From Sulfotelmatobacter sp963788225 (lineage in GTDB: Bacteria; Acidobacteriota; Terriglobia; Terriglobales; Acidobacteriaceae), in contig CAWBGI010000001.1 of assembly GCA_963788225.1 (NCBI GenBank), forward strand, positions 620,001 through 684,000: 64,000 bases of DNA, in the 5' to 3' direction. Under the pieces are notes generated by a model. The model worked only from the letters and a program-made list of their open reading frames with translations, searched no databases and had not been told where the DNA came from. Positions 1 to 8,865 of this stretch are shown here, piece by piece. Within the stretch, counting starts at the first letter, position 1. Every line of letters starts with the position of its first letter. The position numbers and the translations under genes were made by a program.

Positions 1-23
1 AATCGCATACCGTCCCCGGCAAT

Positions 24-812
24 CTATAGGCCTTTATACATGCCGCCGTCAACGAGTACAGTCTGCCCCGTAATGTAGGAGGCGCGCTCCGACGCCAGCC
101 AGACGATAGTGTCGGCGACTTCGCGCGGCTCGCCCAGACGTTGCAGCGGAGCGTCGGCGGCCCATCCGTCGAAAATTTCCCTCTCGCTTTTTCCTGAAGA
201 AGCGGCGCGGGCTTTCGCCAACTCCTTCAGCCTGTCAGTTGCGGTGAAACCTGGGCCAACGTTGTTGACCAGGATCCCATCTTTTCCGAACTCGTTGGCC
301 AGGCTCTTGACCAACCCAACTACCGCGGCACGCACCGCGTTCGAAAGCACCAGATCGGTCACAGGCTGTTTCGTCGTGATCGAGGTGAGCGTGATAATCC
401 GGCCCCATCGTTTCCGTTGCATGTGGGGGATGACTGCGCGCGCGAAGTAAACCGTGCTGAGAAAGTTCAGTTCAACGGCGCGCCGCCATTCTTCGACGGT
501 GGCGGCGAGGAAACCCTTGGCCGGCGGGCCGCCAGCGTTGGTCACGCAAATGTCGATACCGCCAAACTTCCTAACCACGCCGCCGATAAAGCGGCGGACA
601 GCTGCCTCGTCGGTCACGTCAATGGCATCGATAAAGACCTTGGCGTTGTGCTGCTTTTTGATGCTCCGGGCGGCAGCCTGCAAGGTCTGCGGGTTGCGGG
701 CGCACATGGCAACACGGCAGCCCTCCGCGGCAAAGGCTTCCGCCGTGGCGCGGCCAATTCCTTGACTCGAAGCGGCTACGATCGCTACACGATCTTTCAG
801 GCCGAGATCCAT
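24..812 (-). CDS. SDR-family oxidoreductase-like protein, atypical active site
   Basis: A 262-residue Rossmann-fold protein of the short-chain dehydrogenase/reductase superfamily, like 3-oxoacyl-ACP reductase-related SDRs. I start it at the internal ATG (812), because translation from there begins directly with the usual first strand (MDLGLKDRVAIVAASSQGIG); a longer reading to 893 adds 27 unconserved residues. The cofactor loop reads AASSQGIG where TGxxxGIG is usual, and NNAG is TNAG (91-94). The catalytic Ser is S144, but the positions that should be Tyr and Lys are S157 and R161. C-terminal features (VNNVGPGFTATDR, ITGQTVLVDGG) are normal for the fold. It therefore belongs to an atypical SDR group whose reaction cannot be assumed. 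It is divergent from the sulfur-amino-acid gene at 896, so they may share a control region. Confidence 0.88.
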   Translation of the reverse strand: MDLGLKDRVAIVAASSQGIGRATAEAFAAEGCRVAMCARNPQTLQAAARSIKKQHNAKVFIDAIDVTDEAAVRRFIGGVVRKFGGIDICVTNAGGPPAKGFLAATVEEWRRAVELNFLSTVYFARAVIPHMQRKRWGRIITLTSITTKQPVTDLVLSNAVRAAVVGLVKSLANEFGKDGILVNNVGPGFTATDRLKELAKARAASSGKSEREIFDGWAADAPLQRLGEPREVADTIVWLASERASYITGQTVLVDGGMYKGL

Positions 813-895
813 GGAAGCGAGAATTATAAACGGTGCATAGCAGTTCGCTTGCGGGAGTCGGTGAGCGCAATTAATCTGTATAGAACGAGGCATCC

Positions 896-2095
896 ATGAA
901 ACGGAACACCCATCACTCTGAAACCAAGGCGGTGCGCGGCGCGGCGGATCTGGAGAAGAAAAACGGGCCGATGGCCACGCCGATCTATCAAACTTCCACG
1001 TTCGAAGTCACCGACAACGACGAGCAGTTGCGGGCAACTCACACCGACCACTTTTACACCCGCTACGGCAATCCGACGAACACGGTTGCCGAAAAAACCA
1101 TTGCCGGGTTAGAAGGCGCGGATGCGGCGCTCACCTTCGCCTCCGGCATGGGCGCAATCACGACCACGATCATGGCGCTGCTCAAGAACGGCGACCATAT
1201 CGTAGCGCAGCGTGATATTTATGGCGGCGCGTACAAGTTCTTTTCTCAATGGCTGCCGAAAATGGGCATCGAAACCACCCTCGTCGACACCACGGACTAC
1301 GAGCAGCACGCGCAGGCCATTCGTCCGAATACCAGGCTGCTCTATGTGGAGTCGCCCACCAATCCAACCTTGCGCGTGGTGGATTTCAAAAAAGTGGCAG
1401 CTCTGGCCAGGCAACACAAGCTGCTCTCCATGATCGACGCCACCTTCGGCACGCCCATCAATCAACATCCGGCGGAATTCGGCGTTGACCTGATCATGCA
1501 TTCGGGAACGAAGTATCTGGCGGGGCACTCGGATCTGATTTGTGGCGTGGTCGCGGGACGGCGCGAATTGATCGACAAAATCTGGGACACACGAACCACG
1601 CTGGGCAACTGCATGGATCCTCACGCGTCGTGGGTGCTGGTGCGCGGCTTGAAGACCCTGGCGGTGCGCGTGGCACGGCAAAATGAAAACGCGCAGCGGA
1701 TCGCGGAGTTCTTGTCGGAACATGCCAAGGTGAGGAGCGTGCATTATCCGTTTCTGAAAAGCCATCCGCAATGTGGCCTGGCACGAGAGCAGATGAGCGC
1801 GGGCGGCGGCATGGTGACCTTCGAGGTCGAAGGCACGGGCGAAGATGCGCGGCGAGTGAGCGAGGCGATGCGGTTGTTTACGCTGGCTCCGAGCCTGGGC
1901 GGAGTGGAGTCGCTGGTTTCCATTCCTGTGCTGACGTCGCATGCGATGGTTCCATTCGAGGAGCGCGCAAAGATGGGAGTTACCGAACAGATGATCCGGC
2001 TCTCGGTGGGAATCGAGAATGCAGATGATCTGATCGCCGACCTGGAGCACGCGCTCGAGGCGGTGGCCGCGCGGCAGCAGGTGACGGTCGGTTGA
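896..2095 (+). CDS. Trans-sulfuration PLP enzyme (cystathionine gamma-synthase / gamma-lyase / O-acylhomoserine sulfhydrylase family)
   Basis: A 399-residue fold-type I PLP enzyme of the Cys/Met metabolism family, full length for the group. Visible signatures are TRYGNPT (55-61), the phosphate-binding SGMGA loop (83-87), D181 in IDATFGTP, and the PLP lysine K206 in HSGTKYLAGHSD. C-terminal SLGGVESLVSIP is also typical. It acts in the cytoplasm on homoserine-derived or cystathionine-type substrates. Sequence reading cannot separate gamma-synthase, gamma-lyase or sulfhydrylase activity. The start ATG at 896 leaves an 83-base divergent gap to the SDR gene. No SAM-riboswitch-like leader fits in that gap. 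Confidence 0.9.
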   Translation: MKRNTHHSETKAVRGAADLEKKNGPMATPIYQTSTFEVTDNDEQLRATHTDHFYTRYGNPTNTVAEKTIAGLEGADAALTFASGMGAITTTIMALLKNGDHIVAQRDIYGGAYKFFSQWLPKMGIETTLVDTTDYEQHAQAIRPNTRLLYVESPTNPTLRVVDFKKVAALARQHKLLSMIDATFGTPINQHPAEFGVDLIMHSGTKYLAGHSDLICGVVAGRRELIDKIWDTRTTLGNCMDPHASWVLVRGLKTLAVRVARQNENAQRIAEFLSEHAKVRSVHYPFLKSHPQCGLAREQMSAGGGMVTFEVEGTGEDARRVSEAMRLFTLAPSLGGVESLVSIPVLTSHAMVPFEERAKMGVTEQMIRLSVGIENADDLIADLEHALEAVAARQQVTVG

Positions 2096-2174
2096 CGGGT
2101 TTACTTCGTGGCCATCGCTCAAAAGGGTAATTCCGGCAATCTAGCCGGCATTACCATTGAAGTTCCCGACAATG

Positions 2175-5100
2175 CTAAAAAATGAACTTTCCCGCTAACT
2201 GCAGAATCCGTGCCTCGTGGGCGGACCCTGCGCGGAGAAAGCCGGGGGTTATGCCCATGCTGGACACACAGGAAGGATCGCCTGCCGAGTTGTTGGCACC
2301 TCCGTAGCAGCCAATTGTGCTGTCGGCATTTCCTTGCCCGGAGTTGGATCCAGCCGATCCCCCATCGCCGCCCAGCCAGGAGTATTCCGTGTGATTAAAA
2401 ACGTTGAACGCTTCAGCCCGGAATTCAAAATATTTGCTTTCCGTGATGCGGAAGTGCTTGATCAACGCCATATCGAAATTCGTTCGCCAGGGGTTGTTCA
2501 AGATGTTTCTTCCGGCATCGCCAAAGGTGAGGCCTGTGGGCGCAACAAACGCAGCAGGGTTATAGAGCAGAGGCCCATATCCGGGCGATGGAGTGTTCTG
2601 AACTCCTCCTCTCGGGTTGCCGACGAGGTCAGGGTAGGACCCAGCCGTCAGGCTGCCCAAGTTGTCGATTTGAGAGTTGAGGTTGCCCACGCCCGCGTTG
2701 TCGGCCGGCGCGATCACGCCATTGCCCTTGTTGTATACGCTGAAGGGAGTGCCGCTCTGAATCAACGTAATGCCAGACCACTGCCAGCCTCCGATGAGTT
2801 TATGCGCCAGGCCAGCTTTCTTGAAGAACGGCAAATCGTAAACATAGGCAAAGGTAAAGGTGTGCCGTTGATCGAAGTTAGAACTCGCGCGAAAAGTATT
2901 AAGCGCGTAAGTGTTTATCAACCCCGCATCGTTGGCCGAGGAAGCATTGTCAATCGAATGGCTGTAGGTGTAGGCCAGATTCAGCTGGAGCCCGCCGATA
3001 CTACGCCGCACCGAGGCTTCCAGCGCGTTGTAGTTGGAGGACGCAGTCTGGTCCTTGCGCCCAATGCTGCCGTATCCAGCATAAGGGCGGAAGGCATTCG
3101 GGCTGTTGCCGCATGCCACGAACAAATTAACCGCCGCGCCCGAGGGAGGGCCTCCGCCTACGCCGGCGGTGTAAGGAACCACTGCCCCGTAGGAAGTCAT
3201 GGCATTTGTCGGAACGCCGTAGGCATCGACCATGTCTGTGCCATTACTTATGTTGTTGCAATCACTCGCCGTGATGACCTGGCCTTGCGAGTAAGGATTC
3301 CCCCCCGGTTGCAGCGAAGCCGGCAAAATCTGGTTCAACTCATAAGCGCGGGTCAGGTGAACGCCTACACTGCCGACATACGAAAGCGTGGCCACGGTGC
3401 CCTTCGCAATCTCATGCTGAACATCGAAGTGCCACTCTTGCATGTAGGGCCAGTTGGCTTTGGTAGGAATTGATCCAACGATGATCGGCGGCGCGCCTGC
3501 CCCCAGCAAACTCGGATTCAGGCTGGCATAGCCGGATAGATTGCCCGCCGAATTGTTAGTAACGGTTGTGGTCTGCGTCTTGTTGTCGTAAGGCTCCAGC
3601 AAGTCCGTATTGGACTCGTTGCCGTTCATGTGTTCGAAGAAGATGCCATAGCCGCCGCGAATCGCCCACTTGCCATCGCCGAATGGATCAAACGCAAATC
3701 CCAGACGCGGCGCGGGGTTCAACCAGCGGTTGTTCATGCAGCCCTTGGGCACTCCAACCGTAACCCCGCACTGCACCCAGCCGTTGTAAGGATTGCTGGG
3801 GCTCACGCTAAAGAGCGGGTTGCCGGGAGCCGCTCCGGTCACGTTCCCGTTGGTGTCTACGCCGCTATTTCCGAGAACAAAACGCCCCGGATCGAAATTA
3901 AAAGCCAGATTGTTCAGCTCGCGATAGGTGCCGTAGAAGCTGAAACGTATTCCCAGATTCAGGGTTAGGCGGTGGGTAGCGTGCCAGTCATCCTGAAAAT
4001 ATGGCTCGTAAATTTTGTAGAAGTTATGCATCTTGAGCTGCAGTTGTTGCTGGGTGAAGCTGGAGATATTGCCCAGCAACAAATCGGCGTATGCGTTGCC
4101 CGTGGAATTCAGGCCGCCGTTACTCCCGTTGGAGAAACCTAATATGCCATTCGCGCCGGTTGGTGGCTGCGGGAGTTCGTTCTTGTGGGCATCCACAAAG
4201 GAAAAGCCGAACTGCAGATTATGAGTGCCGACGATCTTGGTAACATTGTCGCGAAAACCGAGCGTGGGATTTGAATTGATGGGGCCTTCTGGAACGTAGC
4301 CGGGGTCTTCGACGAAGCCATACACGCTATCCGTGAGGCTTACGCCGGGCACCTCGGGGGCGTTAAAACCAAAGCCATTGTCATAGAGCCCGAGATTGCC
4401 AAAGGCGTTGCCACGCTGCCAGGGGCCGCTCAGGGTCGTCGAAATGTGATCGGTGGTGTAACTGGCGACGAACTCATTGAGCAACGTCGGGGAAATCGTG
4501 GCCGTAAGTCGCGCCACCATGCTGACGCCGGGATTCTTGAAACCAGTCTGAATGGTGGGGAAGCTGACGCCGTCGGTCCACAACGGTACCGGATACTGCT
4601 GTTGCCAGGAGTCGTGAATGTAGTGGAAGCTGGCGCGAACTTTGTCGTTGATGTTGTGATCGATGCGGAACAGTTCCTGACGCCAGTTCGTGGGAAGCGT
4701 GGGGGCAGCGAACCATTGGTCGAGGGTGTTGCCAAGAGCTCCCGATGCCGAATTGGGATTCGGGATCAAGGCCGACAATGGGGTAGCTATGGCGGAGTTT
4801 ACAAGACTGACATTGCCGCTGGATTGCAGGATGTTGCCCGGGAAAGGACCGTTCGGCACTAAGCCATAGGTTGAGGCGGGCTGGCCATTGATAAACTGGG
4901 GAACCATTGGGCACTCCGGGTTGCCCGCAACAGAACACTGGTCTGAAAAGTCTCCCGTTCGATTCGCTATGGTCGGGACCGCAGTCGTCGAAAAGAAATT
5001 CGCCGGAATCAAGTCGCGGCGCCATTCCTCCGAGTAGAAAAAGAAAGTCTTCTGCTTACTCGCGTTGTAGTGGCCGGGAATATAAACCGGGCCACCGATG

Positions 5101-5954
5101 GTGCCGCCGAAATCGTTCTTCTTGTACTCCGGGGGAGAACTCAAACCAAATTGAGTTGCGTTGAAATCGTCATTGCGGACAAATTCGTACAGGTCGCCGT
5201 GGAAGTGACTCGTTCCGGACTTCACCTCGACCTCGACTGTGCCCGAGCCGTTCTTGCCATATTGCGCGCCGTAGTCGGAGGTCAGCACCTTAAACTCCGC
5301 AATCGCATCGATGCTGGGATACACGTTGAGCGTGGTGTTGCTCCCGTTGTCCAGCATGTCTCCGCCATCCAGTTCAAAGTTGTTGTACTCGGTGCGGCCG
5401 CCGTTCACGCTGAATGCCACCGTAGTCGCACCCTCTCCACCTTCGTCCTGCCCAGATTGATTGGTAACGCCCGGTGACAGCCCCACCAGCGAGGTAAAAT
5501 CGCGCCCGTTCAGTTCAAGCTGAGTGATCTCTCTGCCGGTGACCACACTGCCCAAATCTGAGGATTGGGTTTCGACTTGCGCCACTTCCGCACCTTCGAC
5601 AATCACCTCGGTGCTGATCGTGCCGACTTCCAGCGTGACATTGACCCGAGCCTTTTCTGCCACCTGCAGAACGACATTCTTGGCTTGGTACTTTTTGAAT
5701 CCCTCGGCCGCAACCGTCAAATCGTAGGAACCAATCGGCAGCGCGGCGAACAAATACTCGCCGCTATCGTTCGTGGGTGCGGTGCGCTTGACGCCATGCT
5801 CGGTATTGCTGATCGTCACCTGGGCTTTGGGGACGGCCGCTCCACTGGAGTCCGTGACGGTTCCCGTGATCGAAGCAGTGTCCTGCGCCCAGGCGGCAAT
5901 GCCAAGCGTTAGCACCAGCCCGACGACCCACAACCGCGTGCGATGAGATTTCAT
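2175..5954 (-). CDS. Oar-like TonB-dependent receptor with carboxypeptidase-regulatory-like domain
   Basis: A 1259-residue outer-membrane protein. I start at the ATG at 5954, which opens with a clean signal peptide (MKSHRTRLWVVGLVLTLG...AWAQ); the reading to 5993 adds 13 residues without a signal. After the signal comes a transthyretin-like carboxypeptidase-regulatory domain (about 25-110: SITGTVTDSSGAAVPKAQV), then a plug-like region (SDLGSVVTGREITQLELNGR), then a long beta-barrel rich in Asn, aromatic residues and FDPFGDGKWAIRGGYGIFFE-type segments. It ends in Phe, as barrels assembled by BAM do. Acidobacteria carry many paralogues of this family. Substrate is unknown; the LacI regulator just upstream suggests a carbohydrate link, which is inference. 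Confidence 0.9.
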   Translation of the reverse strand: MKSHRTRLWVVGLVLTLGIAAWAQDTASITGTVTDSSGAAVPKAQVTISNTEHGVKRTAPTNDSGEYLFAALPIGSYDLTVAAEGFKKYQAKNVVLQVAEKARVNVTLEVGTISTEVIVEGAEVAQVETQSSDLGSVVTGREITQLELNGRDFTSLVGLSPGVTNQSGQDEGGEGATTVAFSVNGGRTEYNNFELDGGDMLDNGSNTTLNVYPSIDAIAEFKVLTSDYGAQYGKNGSGTVEVEVKSGTSHFHGDLYEFVRNDDFNATQFGLSSPPEYKKNDFGGTIGGPVYIPGHYNASKQKTFFFYSEEWRRDLIPANFFSTTAVPTIANRTGDFSDQCSVAGNPECPMVPQFINGQPASTYGLVPNGPFPGNILQSSGNVSLVNSAIATPLSALIPNPNSASGALGNTLDQWFAAPTLPTNWRQELFRIDHNINDKVRASFHYIHDSWQQQYPVPLWTDGVSFPTIQTGFKNPGVSMVARLTATISPTLLNEFVASYTTDHISTTLSGPWQRGNAFGNLGLYDNGFGFNAPEVPGVSLTDSVYGFVEDPGYVPEGPINSNPTLGFRDNVTKIVGTHNLQFGFSFVDAHKNELPQPPTGANGILGFSNGSNGGLNSTGNAYADLLLGNISSFTQQQLQLKMHNFYKIYEPYFQDDWHATHRLTLNLGIRFSFYGTYRELNNLAFNFDPGRFVLGNSGVDTNGNVTGAAPGNPLFSVSPSNPYNGWVQCGVTVGVPKGCMNNRWLNPAPRLGFAFDPFGDGKWAIRGGYGIFFEHMNGNESNTDLLEPYDNKTQTTTVTNNSAGNLSGYASLNPSLLGAGAPPIIVGSIPTKANWPYMQEWHFDVQHEIAKGTVATLSYVGSVGVHLTRAYELNQILPASLQPGGNPYSQGQVITASDCNNISNGTDMVDAYGVPTNAMTSYGAVVPYTAGVGGGPPSGAAVNLFVACGNSPNAFRPYAGYGSIGRKDQTASSNYNALEASVRRSIGGLQLNLAYTYSHSIDNASSANDAGLINTYALNTFRASSNFDQRHTFTFAYVYDLPFFKKAGLAHKLIGGWQWSGITLIQSGTPFSVYNKGNGVIAPADNAGVGNLNSQIDNLGSLTAGSYPDLVGNPRGGVQNTPSPGYGPLLYNPAAFVAPTGLTFGDAGRNILNNPWRTNFDMALIKHFRITESKYFEFRAEAFNVFNHTEYSWLGGDGGSAGSNSGQGNADSTIGCYGGANNSAGDPSCVSSMGITPGFLRAGSAHEARILQLAGKFIF

Positions 5955-6213
5955 GGTGAGATTCTTCTCCCGATGCGCCAACGGTTCGCGCATCCCACAG
6001 ACCTTAATTCCGTGTCCAACGCGGCCACGGCAGGCAGAAACTTGTTCAAAAACCCCAGGTCCCCGAAACTAGCCTGGCACCCACTGCCAGTTTATTAAAA
6101 CGTATGAATAGTGCTTTTATTGGGCATCTTCTGTCAAGAAAAAAACATACCGCGCGCCCGAAGGCGATTTCACCCTGCGCAACAACCGCTTCCCTCTGCA
6201 TGACCTCGGCGAC

Positions 6214-7260
6214 CTAACGCAGGCGGCGGGTCGACTCCCGCACCACCAATTCCGGCGACACCTTGCGATGGTGCGCCGTGACCTCGCGTTTTTCGAGCAC
6301 GCAGTTTATGCCCTCGAGAACAATGCCCACCGCGTCCGCGCCCATCGCTTCCATGGGCTGGCGCACCGTGGTGAGCGGCGGCGTGCACAGAGCCGAGGCG
6401 GCAACATCATCGAAGCCAATCACCGAGCAGTGCTCGGGCACGCGCACTCCGGCCTTGCTCAGGCCGCGGATGGCGCCAAAGGCCGTCACATCGTCGAAAG
6501 CCAGCAAAGCTGTGAACTGCCGCTTCTGCTTGATCAGGTTCTCGGTCAGTCTCTGGCCCATTTCAAAGCTGGAAAGCGGATCGCGCGACTCTGGCAGGTC
6601 CACCACCAGACGGTCATCAATTTCGAGGCCGCATGCTTTTGCGCATTTGCGAATGCCGCGCCAACGCGGAGAACTGTCGGCCAACGTCTTCGGTCCACGG
6701 ATGAATGCAATCTTGCGGTGCCCGAGAGCATGCAGATGTTCGAGCGCCAGGTAGCCGCCGACTTCGTTGTCCACGATCACCGAACTCATCGAATCGCCTT
6801 TGAGTTCGTGGGCGATGAGAGCGGTCGGAATGCTGCTCTTCTCCAGATCGGCCAGCAAATTGAGATCGAGAAACAACCAGTTGGCGAGGACGACCAGGCC
6901 CTCGATGCGGCGGTCGAGCAGCATCTCGAGATAGCGTTCGAAACGGCTGCGCTCGTTGTGTACGTCGGTGAGAATCGGCAGATAAGACGCCTGGTAGAGC
7001 GTGTTCTCGATGCCGCGCAACACCAGCGTGCAGTAGGGATCGGTCATGTCGAAGACCATCACGCCCACGGTGTGGCTGCGTTTGCTGCGCAGCGAGCGGG
7101 CAAACTGGTTGGGACGATATCCCAACTTCTCCGCGGCCTTCTCGATGCGCTTCTTGGTCACAGGTGGGATGTAGCGCGCCAGCGGTGCGTCGTTCAGAAC
7201 AATCGACACCGTGGTCGAGGAGAATCCGCTTTCCTTCGCCACATCACGAATCGTGACCAT
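6214..7260 (-). CDS. LacI-family transcriptional regulator
   Basis: A 348-residue regulator of normal family length. The N-terminal helix-turn-helix is TIRDVAKESGFSSTTVSIVL (residues 3-22), followed by the hinge-helix region (KLGYRPNQFARSLRSKRSHT) and a periplasmic-binding-protein-like sensor domain (VGVMVFDMTDPYCTLVLRGI ... VIGFDDVAASALCTPPLTTV). The C-terminal VRQPMEAMGADAVGIVLEGI is the usual last part of the fold. It probably binds a sugar or related effector. It is transcribed in the same direction as, and upstream of, the TonB receptor gene across a 259-base gap, making that receptor a plausible target. No genes for sugar catabolism accompany it. Confidence 0.93.
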   Translation of the reverse strand: MVTIRDVAKESGFSSTTVSIVLNDAPLARYIPPVTKKRIEKAAEKLGYRPNQFARSLRSKRSHTVGVMVFDMTDPYCTLVLRGIENTLYQASYLPILTDVHNERSRFERYLEMLLDRRIEGLVVLANWLFLDLNLLADLEKSSIPTALIAHELKGDSMSSVIVDNEVGGYLALEHLHALGHRKIAFIRGPKTLADSSPRWRGIRKCAKACGLEIDDRLVVDLPESRDPLSSFEMGQRLTENLIKQKRQFTALLAFDDVTAFGAIRGLSKAGVRVPEHCSVIGFDDVAASALCTPPLTTVRQPMEAMGADAVGIVLEGINCVLEKREVTAHHRKVSPELVVRESTRRLR

Positions 7261-7348
7261 CGATGCTTTGCCCTGATTTGGAAATCCTGAACCGCTGATC
7301 CCTCTCGCTTGAATTCAACGCAGAGGTTGGCGGACACTACAGCAGAGA

Positions 7349-8599
7349 GTGAGACCAGTGTCAAGCGCAAGCATCTCATCGAAACTTGTGTGCTGCCTGC
7401 TCCTGGCCGGCGTGGCGGCGGCAATGTCTCCGCAAACTGCTTCGCCAGAAGCCGCAACCAAGCTGCGAAATAGCGCGCCAGTCCCCGGATCTGGAGCGGC
7501 CGCAGATCCCGCAAAACTTTTTCAAGTGGGACAAAAGGCGTTAAGCCAGAACCTGCTGGACGAGGCCGAACGCGACTTCCGGCAGGTTCTGGTATTGAAT
7601 CCGCAGTCGGGGGGAGCGTACGCGAATCTCGGCGTCGTCTACATGCGCCGGAAACAGTGGACAAAAGCTCTGGAGATGCTGCACAAAGCGGAACATCTGC
7701 TGCCTCACGAAGCCGGAATCCGGCTGAACATCGGCCTTGCCTACTACCGGCAGAATGAGTTTCTCAAAGCTATTCCGCCGTTTGAATCCGTGGTGCGCGA
7801 TCAACCGGACGCCTTGCAGCCTCATTATCTGCTGGGGCTCTGCTACTTTTTCGCCGAGCGCTGGGCGGATGCGGCCAACACTCTCGATCCGCTCTGGGCG
7901 CAGGAATCCAGCCAGTTAAGCTATCTCTATGTGCTCTCGATCGCCGCCCACCGCGCCGGGAAAAAAGAACTGGACGAGAAGGCCACGCTGCAACTCATCA
8001 AGGCCGGCGAGGGTTCGCCCGAGTTTCATCTGTTCATGGGCAAGGCTCATCTCAACCTCGAGCAGTACGACCTGGCCCTCGCCGATTTTCAAGCCGCGGC
8101 CGAAGCCAACCCCACTCTGACTTTCGTTCACTTCAACCTCGGTCTGACTTTTCTAAAAAAGCAGGACTACGAGCGTGCCCGCGACGAATTTTTAAAAGAC
8201 GCCGCCGTCGAGCCAGACTTGGCCCTCAACTATGACGAACTGGGGGACGTCTACTCGCTACTCCAGCAAGACGACGCCGCGGAGAAGAGCTACCGCGAGG
8301 CGCTGAAGCGCGATCCCCGCCTGGTGAATTCCTACCTGGGGCTGACCAAGATCTACCGCCGTGAAGAAAAGTATCCGCAAGCTCTGAGCGCGATTGATTC
8401 CGCACGCAAGCTCGATCCCGACCGCACCGACATTCATTACCTGCGCGGCCAGGTGCTGATTCGCCTGGGCCGCAAAGAAGAGGGTAAGAAGGAACTGGAG
8501 ACCTCCGTCCGCATCGACAACCAACACCGCGAACAGCGCCAGAAACAGGTGGAGAGCGGCACCCTACCGTCTCCCGAACTTCTACAGGACGATCAGTAA
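7349..8599 (+). CDS. TPR-repeat exported protein
   Basis: A 416-residue protein with a short hydrophobic N-terminal segment (KLVCCLLLAGVAAAMS) that looks like a signal peptide. Most of the rest is tetratricopeptide repeats, roughly residues 55-400. Clear units include GGAYANLGVVYMRRKQWTKA, ALQPHYLLGLCYFFAERWAD and LALNYDELGDVYSLLQQDDA. Translation probably begins at GTG 7349 or at the next GTG 9 bases downstream; there is no ATG until after the hydrophobic segment. The gene is divergent from lacI. TPR proteins are scaffolds for protein complexes; no specific partner is indicated. Confidence 0.85.
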   Translation: MRPVSSASISSKLVCCLLLAGVAAAMSPQTASPEAATKLRNSAPVPGSGAAADPAKLFQVGQKALSQNLLDEAERDFRQVLVLNPQSGGAYANLGVVYMRRKQWTKALEMLHKAEHLLPHEAGIRLNIGLAYYRQNEFLKAIPPFESVVRDQPDALQPHYLLGLCYFFAERWADAANTLDPLWAQESSQLSYLYVLSIAAHRAGKKELDEKATLQLIKAGEGSPEFHLFMGKAHLNLEQYDLALADFQAAAEANPTLTFVHFNLGLTFLKKQDYERARDEFLKDAAVEPDLALNYDELGDVYSLLQQDDAAEKSYREALKRDPRLVNSYLGLTKIYRREEKYPQALSAIDSARKLDPDRTDIHYLRGQVLIRLGRKEEGKKELETSVRIDNQHREQRQKQVESGTLPSPELLQDDQ

Positions 8600-8689
8600 T
8601 CCCCCGCTCTCGATTGTCTATCCCCGAACGGCTTCCGGAACTTTAGTAACTTGCCCCCCACAGTATCTACATTGCTATCCTTGACTCCG

Positions 8690-8718
8690 TTGACAACCCA
8701 GGGGTTCCAGACCATACT
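8690..8718 (+). promoter_or_regulatory. Candidate sigma-70-type promoter before the SBBP-repeat gene
   Basis: A perfect TTGACA (8690-8695) is followed after 17 bases by CATACT (8713-8718). It lies in the 266-base gap upstream of the SBBP gene and leaves a leader of roughly 140 bases. The -10 match is moderate, so this is a candidate only. Confidence 0.4.
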
Positions 8719-8865
8719 CGCGAATACTGCATAAAGATTGCAAAGTCTTAAGCTCTTGGATTAGGGAGCGTTAATTTCTGGGTCAGGACCTGGAGACAAA
8801 CCGGCCCATGCCGAGTGCTTTTTCCCCAACTAGGGTTTCATCGTGTCATCATCAGGAGGATTACC

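Noticed and set aside
2217..3473. 418-codon plus-strand frame opposite the TonB receptor
   Set aside because: Shadow within a well-supported receptor gene.
6268..7290. 340-codon plus-strand frame opposite lacI
   Set aside because: Shadow of the LacI gene: no motif, His/Arg/Gln-rich composition, and the minus-strand product is a clear regulator.
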